Part shown: positions 52,354 through 59,693 of the stretch, piece after piece
Numbering within the stretch: position 1 is the stretch's first letter
How the letters are laid out: each line of letters opens with the position of its first letter
Assembly (NCBI RefSeq): GCF_016617715.1
Contig: NZ_CP067225.1
Coordinates: forward strand, 372,001 to 436,000
Direction of reading: 5' to 3'
DNA from: Paracoccus sp. MC1862
GTDB lineage: Bacteria; Pseudomonadota; Alphaproteobacteria; Rhodobacterales; Rhodobacteraceae
DNA length: 64,000 nucleotides
The notes under the pieces: model-generated
Databases searched by the model: none
The model's input: the letters and a program-made list of their open reading frames with translations, nothing else
What the model was told of the DNA's origin: nothing
Program-made: the position numbers and the translations under genes

Positions 52354-53205
52354 TCAATTACGAACAAAACCACCTGCGACGCCATTGGCTACAATCTCTT
52401 CAATAAAACCTAAAAGCCAAACTATTCCAATTGTGGCCGCAAACTGATCTGAGGTGTCTATGCGGCCGGAATAAATACCGCATGGCACAAATTCTGCCTC
52501 TAACAAACTGCTCGCCTGAGTGCCATCGTCTAGCATTATAACTTTATTTCTCCGGTAAAATACCGGTGAGCCAGACATTCCAGGTCTTGTTGCAGCATCT
52601 ATGAAAAATTTTCGGGCATACTCTCCATCAAGCAAAGGCTCCGCCGCTATAGTCCCTCGTTTCCATATAGGAAGCGCCATTTCAATAGGAAATTTTTCCG
52701 GAAAGCCCACAATAAACACATCATTTGCAACTCGCAAGCCATTGCTCATGTTGACTGGCAGGCTTATATTAACTGGAGCTATAGCTGTCTTATCATTTGG
52801 GTTATTTATGTTAATCGGAAGCACAGCTACATCAACTTCGTGTCCCTTTGGGTGCATCTTCCATAATGGTTTCTCGCTCGATGATTGAAGGGGGAAGTTG
52901 CCAGTATGCAATTCTATTTCCCTCTCATCTGAGATCAGTTTTGCTGGGAACTGAACTTCAACTTCATCAGGTATGGCCAAAGAGGAATGTTTCGCTGCCC
53001 CTGTGTAAATGTCTCTCCCAGAAAAGACATGCCAATTACTAACTAGGTGCATAGAGCCGGCATTTTCATAAATGAACCCTGTCGCTCGACTAATAATTTG
53101 ACCGCGAGCCAGAAGTGCTAAAGGACGGGCTACCAAAGAGGGATAGCAAACGCGATAGCGAGCAAATCTTACAGCACTTGCCTCACGATAATATCCCGAG
53201 GTCAT
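52354..53205 (-). CDS. trypsin-like serine peptidase, AT-rich and probably acquired
   Basis: A 283-residue cytoplasmic-looking protein without a signal peptide. A chymotrypsin-like triad is visible: H59 in LVSNWHVF, D125 in HEVDVAVLP and S211 in RPGMSGSPVF. Base composition is strikingly AT-rich compared with every neighbour, and codon use differs accordingly. A Shine-Dalgarno-like GAGAGGATG precedes the ATG, 12 bases after the parE stop, so it may be transcribed with parE. The substrate is unknown. Similar stand-alone trypsin-like peptidases occur in mobile and defence gene sets, but no partner is seen here. Confidence 0.85.
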   Translation of the reverse strand: MTSGYYREASAVRFARYRVCYPSLVARPLALLARGQIISRATGFIYENAGSMHLVSNWHVFSGRDIYTGAAKHSSLAIPDEVEVQFPAKLISDEREIELHTGNFPLQSSSEKPLWKMHPKGHEVDVAVLPININNPNDKTAIAPVNISLPVNMSNGLRVANDVFIVGFPEKFPIEMALPIWKRGTIAAEPLLDGEYARKFFIDAATRPGMSGSPVFYRRNKVIMLDDGTQASSLLEAEFVPCGIYSGRIDTSDQFAATIGIVWLLGFIEEIVANGVAGGFVRN

Positions 53206-53217
53206 TGCTTCATCCTC

Positions 53218-55188
53218 TCACACATCCAGCCCCTCGTCCCCCACGAACTGCGCGTTCTCGCTGATATACTGGAAACGCAGCTCGGGCTTTTTCCCCATCA
53301 GGCGTTCCACCAGATCGCCTGTCTCGCCGCCTTCCTCCTCGTCGATGCTGACGCGGATCAGCTTGCGGCTGGCCGGGTTCATGGTGGTGTCCTTGAGGTC
53401 CTTGGCATCCATCTCGCCCAGACCCTTGAAGCGCTGCACGTCGATCTTGCCCTTGCCGCCAATGCCCTTGGCCAGCCACGCTTCTTTCTCGGCGTCGTCC
53501 GCGACATAGACGCGGGCCGCCCCTTGCGTCAGCCGGTAAAGCGGCGGGCAGGCGAGATACAGGTGCCCCTTGTCGATCAGGGGCCGCATCTGGATGAAGA
53601 AGAAGGTCATCAGCAGGCTGGCGATATGCGCGCCGTCCACGTCGGCGTCGGTCATGATGATGACCTTGTCGTAACGCAGGTCGTCCACCTTGAAGCGGGT
53701 CCCCATGCCCACGCCCAGCGCCTGGCACAGATCCGCGATCTCTTGGTTCTGGCCGAGCTTCGACGAAGACGCGCCCAGCACGTTCAGGATCTTGCCCCGG
53801 ATGGGCATGATCGCCTGCGTCGTGCGTTCGCGCGCCGACTTGGCCGAGCCGCCCGCCGAGTCGCCCTCGACGATGAACAGTTCCGTCCCCTCGCGGGCGT
53901 TGGCCGAGCAGTCCACCAGCTTGCCGGGCAGGCGCAGCTTCTTGGTGGCCGACTTCCGCGCGGTTTCCTTTTCCTGACGGCGGCGCAGGCGCTCCTCGGC
54001 CCGCAGCACCAGGAAGTCGAGGATCGCGCCCGCCGACTTGGTGTCCGCTGCCAGCCAGTTGTCGAAATGGTCGCGGACGGCGCCCTCGACCAGACGCGCC
54101 GCCTCGGCAGTGGCAAGCCGGTCCTTGGTCTGGCCGACGAACTCCGGTTCCGCGATGAAGCAGGACACCAGCGCGCAGCCGCCCGTCAGCAGGTCGTCGC
54201 GGGTGATGTTCTCGGCCTTGCGGTTCTTCGTCAGCTCGCCATAGGCGCGGATGCCCTTGAGGATCGCGGTCCAGAAGCCCGCCTCATGCGTGCCGCCCTC
54301 GGGGGTCGGCACGGTGTTGCAGTAGGACTGGATGAAGCCGTCGCGCGAGGGCGTCCAGTTGATCGCCCATTCGACCTTGCCGGGGACGCCGAAGCGCTCG
54401 CGGAACTCGACCAGCCCGGCAAAGGGCCGGTCGGCGTAGGTGCTGGCCTTGCCGATCTGCTCGGACAGATAGTCCGACAGCCCGTCGGGGAAGTGGAAGG
54501 TCGCCTCGCGCGGCGTCTCGCCGTCGTCGATCTCGGTCTTCCAGCGGATTTCGACGCCGGAATGCAGGTAGGCCTTGGACTTGACCATCCGCATCATGCG
54601 CGAGGGCTTCAGCCGGTGGTGGCCGAAGATCTGCTCGTCGGGATGGAAGGTGACGGTGGTGCCGCGACGGTTCGGGGCGGGGCCGACCTTTTCCACCGGA
54701 CCCTGCGGGATGCCGCGGCTGAAGCTTTGCCGCCAGAGTTCACGGTTCCGGGCGACCTCGACCACCATGCTGTCCGACAACGCGTTCACGACCGAGGCGC
54801 CGACGCCGTGCAAGCCGCCCGAGGTCTGATAGGCGCCTTCGGTGAACTTGCCGCCCGCGTGCAGGGTGCAGAGAATCACCTCCAGCGCGGACTTGCCGGG
54901 GAACTTGGGGTGCGGATCGACGGGGATGCCGCGCCCGTTGTCGCGCACCACGACCGAGTGGTCGGCGCGCAGCTCGACCTCGATGCGGCTGGCGTGGCCC
55001 GCCACCGCCTCGTCCATGGAGTTGTCGAGGATCTCGGCCACGAGATGATGCAGCGCGCGTTCGTCGGTGCCGCCGATATACATGCCGGGGCGCTTGCGGA
55101 CGGGTTCCAGCCCTTCCAGCACCTCGATCGAGGCGGCGGAATAGCTGTCGGTGGCCGCTTGCGCGCCCGAAAGAAGGTCGTCGGACAT
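53218..55188 (-). CDS. parE: DNA topoisomerase IV subunit B
   Basis: A 656-residue ATPase subunit that decatenates chromosomes with ParC. The N-terminal GHKL domain has EILDNSMDEAVAGHASRIEV, RDNGRGIPVDPHPKFPG and QTSGGLHGVGASVVNAL. The TOPRIM domain has IVEGDSAGGSAKSARE and MTDADVDGAHI. The start ATG at 55188 (MSDDLLSGAQ) is preferred over an extension to 55245. It is followed by the AT-rich peptidase gene. Confidence 0.96.
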   Translation of the reverse strand: MSDDLLSGAQAATDSYSAASIEVLEGLEPVRKRPGMYIGGTDERALHHLVAEILDNSMDEAVAGHASRIEVELRADHSVVVRDNGRGIPVDPHPKFPGKSALEVILCTLHAGGKFTEGAYQTSGGLHGVGASVVNALSDSMVVEVARNRELWRQSFSRGIPQGPVEKVGPAPNRRGTTVTFHPDEQIFGHHRLKPSRMMRMVKSKAYLHSGVEIRWKTEIDDGETPREATFHFPDGLSDYLSEQIGKASTYADRPFAGLVEFRERFGVPGKVEWAINWTPSRDGFIQSYCNTVPTPEGGTHEAGFWTAILKGIRAYGELTKNRKAENITRDDLLTGGCALVSCFIAEPEFVGQTKDRLATAEAARLVEGAVRDHFDNWLAADTKSAGAILDFLVLRAEERLRRRQEKETARKSATKKLRLPGKLVDCSANAREGTELFIVEGDSAGGSAKSARERTTQAIMPIRGKILNVLGASSSKLGQNQEIADLCQALGVGMGTRFKVDDLRYDKVIIMTDADVDGAHIASLLMTFFFIQMRPLIDKGHLYLACPPLYRLTQGAARVYVADDAEKEAWLAKGIGGKGKIDVQRFKGLGEMDAKDLKDTTMNPASRKLIRVSIDEEEGGETGDLVERLMGKKPELRFQYISENAQFVGDEGLDV

Positions 55189-55269
55189 GGGTATTCTTGC
55201 CTGTGATGATGCGGCGTCATGCCACGAAGGGGCTGGTCGGGGCAATCCTGCCCCGGCCGGGGCGGCGGT

Positions 55270-55647
55270 TCACGCCCGCTCGCGCAGCCACTCGGCCAAT
55301 TGGCCGTCGTCGATATGGCCTTGGGCGAGGGCGATGATCTGCTGACCCATCACGTCTTCAGGCACGTCAGGCTCGATGCCGCCGTTCCAGTCCAGCACCA
55401 CCTGCATGACGCGATAGGCGGTGCGCTTGTTGGCGTCGTTGAAGCAATGCCCCTGCGCGATGGCCATCGCGTAGGCAGTGGCTAGCGCATACACATCCTC
55501 GATCATGCCATAGGAGAGGCGGTTCTCGACCCGTGCGAGCGCACCTTCAAGCGACTTGTCGCGGGCACGGCCGGGCAACTCGCCCGGGTTCAGGACGATG
55601 TCGTGAACCTCCTCGACCAGTTCGGCCGAGGGCAGCAGGTATTCCAT
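55270..55647 (-). CDS. doc: Doc-type toxin (death-on-curing family)
   Basis: A 125-residue Fic-fold toxin. The Fic motif HCFNDANKRTA spans H67 to R75, which fits the kinase-like Doc subgroup that phosphorylates elongation factor EF-Tu. It lies seven bases downstream of the Phd antitoxin gene on the same strand, the usual order. The catalytic histidine and arginine are intact, so the toxin is probably functional. Confidence 0.93.
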   Translation of the reverse strand: MEYLLPSAELVEEVHDIVLNPGELPGRARDKSLEGALARVENRLSYGMIEDVYALATAYAMAIAQGHCFNDANKRTAYRVMQVVLDWNGGIEPDVPEDVMGQQIIALAQGHIDDGQLAEWLRERA

Positions 55648-55654
55648 CGCGACC

Positions 55655-55903
55655 TCACTTGTCCTTCAGATAGTTCAGGACAGGCTGGGCGCGCTCACGC
55701 GTGCGTTCCAATGCGGCAAGCATTTCCTCACGGGTCGCATAGCGCGAAGTTACCTTTTCGGTCGCCTCGGCAGGCACCAGATACCCCACCAGCGCCGAGT
55801 TCCGCAGGATCGCCACCGGCTTGCCGCCCGAGCGTTCCAGCACCTTATGCGGCTCGCGCAGTTCGGTCATGGTAGCGATATGGTTGGTCAGCAGGCGGGT
55901 CAT
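55655..55903 (-). CDS. phd: Phd/YefM-family antitoxin
   Basis: An 82-residue antitoxin. The N-terminal DNA-binding part has MTRLLTNHIATMTELREPHK and SGGKPVAILRNSALVGYLVP. The charged C-terminus (LERTRERAQPVLNYLKDK) would wrap the toxin. ATG at 55903 has GGGAG upstream; a TTG start at 55918 is less likely. It represses its own promoter, probably through the dyad at 55934-55953. Confidence 0.92.
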   Translation of the reverse strand: MTRLLTNHIATMTELREPHKVLERSGGKPVAILRNSALVGYLVPAEATEKVTSRYATREEMLAALERTRERAQPVLNYLKDK

Positions 55904-55933
55904 GATGGTGGCTCCCAAGCAGGTGCCACCAAT

Positions 55934-55953
55934 ATAGATACTACAGTATGTAT
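55934..55953. promoter_or_regulatory. phd-doc operator dyad
   Basis: ATAGATACT-AC-AGTATGTAT is an inverted repeat with eight of nine pairs matching. It is AT-rich and lies 31-50 bases before the phd ATG, overlapping the likely -10 region, as expected for autorepression by Phd and Phd-Doc. Confidence 0.6.
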
Positions 55954-55954
55954 T

Positions 55955-56611
55955 TCAATGTTCCTCTGCGGCCCGCGCGTCCCACATCTTCTCGAACGCG
56001 GGCCGGTCATGGCAAGCGGTCAGCCATGCCTGCACAGCCGGAAACTGGCCCATCAGCTCGCCGTAATCCGACGCGTAGCGGACGATTTCCGCCACGTTCA
56101 GGTCGGCTACGGTGAAGCGGCCCCCAACCAGATGGCCGTGCGTCGCCAGATGATCCTCCAGCACCTTCATCGGGCGGACCAGCCGTTCCGCCGCATCGGC
56201 GATCAGGGTGACGTCCTCGCCCGACTGCTGGCGGCCCGTGTGCAGCATCATGATCGTCAGCGCGTCGGGCTCGACCGAGGTTGCCGCGTAGAAGGACCAT
56301 TGCAGCATCAGCGCCTCCTCGGCGGCATCGCGGGGCGCAAGCTCTCCGCCGTGCTTCTTCGCCAGATACAGAGTGCAGGCGAGCGATTCCGACAGCACCA
56401 GCCCGTCATCCTCGATCACCGGGATCGCGCCGGCGGGCGACAGCGCCAGGAAGGACGGCGAGCGGGTGTTGACCGGCGCATCCGGCGCATCCGGGAAGGG
56501 CAGCTTGTAGGCCTGGATCACCCGCTCCTGCCGGAAGGGCAGGCCGAGTTCGTGGCAAAGCCAGACGATGCGGGATGCGCGGGAACGGGTGACGCCGTGG
56601 ATGGTCAGCAT
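55955..56611 (-). CDS. glutathione S-transferase family protein
   Basis: A 218-residue protein. The N-terminal thioredoxin-like domain shows LTIHGVTRSRASRIVWLCHE and GAIPVIEDDGLVLSESLACT, which contains the glutathione-binding cis-Pro and E-S motif. The C-terminal helical domain has FTVADLNVAEIVRYASDYGE. The start is ATG 56611 within a frame open to 56842. The substrate is unknown. The phd operator lies directly after its stop. Confidence 0.9.
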   Translation of the reverse strand: MLTIHGVTRSRASRIVWLCHELGLPFRQERVIQAYKLPFPDAPDAPVNTRSPSFLALSPAGAIPVIEDDGLVLSESLACTLYLAKKHGGELAPRDAAEEALMLQWSFYAATSVEPDALTIMMLHTGRQQSGEDVTLIADAAERLVRPMKVLEDHLATHGHLVGGRFTVADLNVAEIVRYASDYGELMGQFPAVQAWLTACHDRPAFEKMWDARAAEEH

Positions 56612-56777
56612 GGAAAACCTCAGGGGCCGGAAGGGACTGCGCGCCCATGAAAGGCCGCCGGTGCGCGGCGTCAACAGGAAGGAAGTCCAACCCCCCGTTT
56701 CCACTCGCAATCCCCTTTGGACAGGAATAAAGCGGCAGCCAGCAACCGGCGGATGACCCGCCCCTGAAAGGACGAAG

Positions 56778-57959
56778 ATGGCCGCAGAACCGCGCATCAT
56801 CACCACGACCGAAGACCTCGCGGCATTCTGCGAACTCGCCAAGGCCCAGCCCTATGTGACGCTCGACACCGAGTTCCTGCGCGAGCGGACCTATTATTCC
56901 AAGCTCTGCCTGATCCAGATGGCGCTGCCTCCCGCATCCGGTCCCAAGGCCGAGGGGGGACCCGCCACGCTGGTCGATCCGCTGGCGCCGGGCCTGTCGC
57001 TTGAACCGCTGTATGACCTGTTCCGCCATACCGCGACGGTCAAGGTCTTCCACGCCGCCCGGCAGGATCTGGAGATCTTCTTCCACGACGCGGGCGTATT
57101 CCCCGATCCGCTGTTCGACACCCAGGTCGCGGCGATGGTCTGCGGCTTCGGCGAGCAGGCAGGATACGAGACGCTGGTCAAGCGCATCGCCAAGCAGCCG
57201 CTGGACAAGTCCTCGCGCTTCACCGACTGGTCGCGCCGTCCGCTGACGCAGGCGCAGGCAGAATATGCGCTGGCCGACGTGACCCATCTGCGGGCGATCT
57301 ACGAATTCCTTTCGGCGCAGTTGCAGAAGACCGGGCGGGATGCGTGGGTGGCGGAAGAGGCGCAGGCGCTCATCAACCCCGAGACCTACATCAGCCGCCC
57401 CGAGGAAGCGTGGGAACGGGTGCGGACGCGCTCCGGCTCTCCGCGCTTCCTGGCGGTGGTGCGGGAACTTGCGCGGTTCCGGGAAATCCATGCCCAGACC
57501 CGCGATATTCCCCGCTCGCGCGTGTTCAAGGACGACGCGATGATCGAACTGGCCTCGACCAAGCCGCTGACCGAGGATGACCTTGGCAAGTCGCGCCTGC
57601 TTCTGCGCGATGCGCGGCGGGGCGAGATCGCGCAGGGCATCCTTGAGGCCGTGAAGGCGGGCATTGAGGCCACCGACCTGCCCAAGGTTGCCCCTGACGA
57701 GCCCGGCAAGCCCGGCAACGCGGCGCTGTCGCAACTGCTGCGGGTCCTCTTGCAGGCCAAGGCCGATGCGGCGGGGGTCGCGCCCAAGCTGATCGCCTCG
57801 TCGTCGGAACTGGACGCCATCGCCACGGGCGCGCGCGACGTGCCCGCGCTGTCGGGCTGGCGGGGCGAGGTCTTCGGCGAGGACGCGCTGCGGCTGACAC
57901 AGGGCAAGATCGCGCTGTCGGCGCAGGGCGGCGCGGTGCGGGTGGTCGTGGTCGGCTGA
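56778..57959 (+). CDS. rnd: ribonuclease D
   Basis: A 393-residue 3'-5' exoribonuclease active in tRNA and structured RNA maturation. DEDD-motif residues appear in VTLDTEFLRERTYYSKLCLI (Exo I), VFHAARQDLEIFF (Exo II) and DVTHLRAIYEFL with upstream Tyr (Exo III). Two HRDC-like domains follow. The start has GAAAGGACGAAG upstream. It converges on the MgtC gene with nine bases between. Confidence 0.95.
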   Translation: MAAEPRIITTTEDLAAFCELAKAQPYVTLDTEFLRERTYYSKLCLIQMALPPASGPKAEGGPATLVDPLAPGLSLEPLYDLFRHTATVKVFHAARQDLEIFFHDAGVFPDPLFDTQVAAMVCGFGEQAGYETLVKRIAKQPLDKSSRFTDWSRRPLTQAQAEYALADVTHLRAIYEFLSAQLQKTGRDAWVAEEAQALINPETYISRPEEAWERVRTRSGSPRFLAVVRELARFREIHAQTRDIPRSRVFKDDAMIELASTKPLTEDDLGKSRLLLRDARRGEIAQGILEAVKAGIEATDLPKVAPDEPGKPGNAALSQLLRVLLQAKADAAGVAPKLIASSSELDAIATGARDVPALSGWRGEVFGEDALRLTQGKIALSAQGGAVRVVVVG

Positions 57960-57968
57960 CACCGGGCC

Positions 57969-58511
57969 TCAGCCGCCGCGGTCCTTCGACCCCTCCGCGT
58001 CGGTGTCGGGGCTCTCGCCCTTGGCCCGCTTGGCCACGGGGCTGAGCAGCAGCTGGATCAGCTGCAGCACCGTCATGGCCAGCACGGTCGTCAGTATCGC
58101 CAGGGTGATGTCGCCCAAACCGCAGCAAAGGCCGATCGCCCCGCACAGCCACATCGAGGCGCCGGTGGTGATGCCGCGGACGTTGGTCCCGTTGATGATG
58201 ATCGAGCCGGCCGCAAGGAAGGCCACGCCCGATGTCACCCCCTCGATCAGGCGCAGCGGGTCGATCTGCGACGTGGTGCCGGGCGCGGCCTCAAGGCTGG
58301 TCAGTTCGATGCCGACAATGACAAAGGTGGCGGCCGCCAGCGAGATCAGCATATGCGTCCGCAGCCCCGCCGAACGGGCGTTCACCTCGCGGTCCCAGCC
58401 GATCACGCCGCCCAGAACGATCGCTGCGATCAGCCGCAGCGCGGCGATATGCAGCGGCATCGAGCCGAGCGGATCGAAAGCGCGGGCCAGATCGGCGAGA
58501 ACAGCATCCAT
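57969..58511 (-). CDS. MgtC/SapB-family membrane protein
   Basis: A 180-residue protein with four or five membrane helices. Family text includes RLIAAIVLGGVIGWDREVNA, GLRTHMLISLAAATFVIVGI and GVTSGVAFLAAGSIII. Members affect magnesium homeostasis or intracellular survival, often without transporting Mg2+ themselves. No magnesium-linked neighbours are present. Confidence 0.9.
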   Translation of the reverse strand: MDAVLADLARAFDPLGSMPLHIAALRLIAAIVLGGVIGWDREVNARSAGLRTHMLISLAAATFVIVGIELTSLEAAPGTTSQIDPLRLIEGVTSGVAFLAAGSIIINGTNVRGITTGASMWLCGAIGLCCGLGDITLAILTTVLAMTVLQLIQLLLSPVAKRAKGESPDTDAEGSKDRGG

Positions 58512-58550
58512 GAGGTCTCCGCCCGCTGTTTCGCGCCGGGTGCGCGGGGT

Positions 58551-58865
58551 CTATTCTGTGCGCGCGGCCTTTTCGTCCACGCCCGAATGGCCCTCGCGCC
58601 GGTCGAGTTCCGCCAGCACGTCCGACAGCGCCACGTCGCGCGCGGCCAGCATGACCAGCAGGTGATACAGCACGTCCGCGGCTTCCGCCGTCAGGCGGGC
58701 GCGGTCGCCGCGCACGGCCTCGATGATGGCTTCGACGGCTTCCTCGCCGAATTTCTCGGCGCATTTCTCGGGGCCTTTGGCCAGAAGCTGCGCGGTCCAG
58801 CTTGACGAGGGATCGGCGCCGCGGCGGGATTCGATGGTCGCGGCCAAGCGTTCCAGCGCGGTCAT
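58551..58865 (-). CDS. hisE: phosphoribosyl-ATP diphosphatase
   Basis: A 104-residue MazG-like all-alpha enzyme for the second step of histidine synthesis. The motif [20 protein letters not shown] and the helix [20 protein letters not shown] hold the acidic Mg-binding residues. The start overlaps the hisF stop by four bases, so the two are co-translated. Confidence 0.95.
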   Translation of the reverse strand: MTALERLAATIESRRGADPSSSWTAQLLAKGPEKCAEKFGEEAVEAIIEAVRGDRARLTAEAADVLYHLLVMLAARDVALSDVLAELDRREGHSGVDEKAARTE

Positions 58866-59623
58866 TCCAGCCTCACGGGGATGCCGGTGGCGGCCATGTG
58901 GGCCTTGGCCTCGGCGATGCTGTAGGTGCCGAAGTGGAAGATCGACGCCGCCAGCACGGCGGAGGCATGGCCGTCGCGGACACCTTCGACGAGGTGGTCC
59001 AGCGTGCCCACGCCACCCGAGGCGATCACGGGGATGTCCACCGCATCCGCCACCGCGCGGGTCAGCGGAATGTTGAAGCCCGCGCGGGTGCCATCGCGGT
59101 CCATCGAGGTCAGCAGGATTTCGCCCGCGCCCTTCTCCGCCACGGTTCGGGCGAACTCGACCGCGTCGATGCCGGTCGGGCGGCGGCCGCCGTGGGTGAA
59201 GATCTCCCAGCGGCCCGGCTCGACCGTCTTGGCGTCGATGGCGCAGACGATGCACTGGCTGCCGAAACGGTCCGCCGCCCGCGCGATCACGTCGGGGTCG
59301 GCGACGGCGGCCGAGTTGAAGCTGACCTTGTCGGCGCCCGCCAGCAGCAGCGCCCGCACATCCTCGGGCGTCCGCACGCCGCCGCCGACGGTCAGCGGGA
59401 TGAAGCACTGTTCCGCCGTCCGGGTCACGAGGTCATACATCGTGCCGCGGTTTTCATGCGTGGCGTGGATGTCGAGGAAGCACAGCTCGTCCGCCCCTGC
59501 CGCGTCATAGGCGGCGGCGGCCTGCACAGGGTCGCCCGCGTCGATGAGGTCCACGAAGTTGACGCCCTTGACCACGCGACCATCGGCCACGTCGAGGCAG
59601 GGGATGATGCGTGTCTTCAGCAT
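58862..59623 (-). CDS. hisF: imidazole glycerol phosphate synthase subunit HisF
   Basis: A 253-residue (beta/alpha)8 barrel cyclase. The catalytic aspartates lie in [19 protein letters not shown] and in [14 protein letters not shown]. With HisH it makes imidazole glycerol phosphate and AICAR. hisA and hisH, commonly upstream, are not here; the next gene upstream is the alternative oxidase subunit, so the hisFE pair is separated from the rest. Confidence 0.96.
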   Translation of the reverse strand: MLKTRIIPCLDVADGRVVKGVNFVDLIDAGDPVQAAAAYDAAGADELCFLDIHATHENRGTMYDLVTRTAEQCFIPLTVGGGVRTPEDVRALLLAGADKVSFNSAAVADPDVIARAADRFGSQCIVCAIDAKTVEPGRWEIFTHGGRRPTGIDAVEFARTVAEKGAGEILLTSMDRDGTRAGFNIPLTRAVADAVDIPVIASGGVGTLDHLVEGVRDGHASAVLAASIFHFGTYSIAEAKAHMAATGIPVRLE

Positions 59624-59693
59624 GGCCGCCTGATAGCGCGGCGCACCGGCAGGGGGAAGGGTCTGCGGGGCCGCCGCGCTGCCGCGTCACCCG

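Noticed and set aside
53524..55206. 560-residue open frame opposite parE
   Set aside because: Shadow frame; parE on the other strand is complete and conserved.
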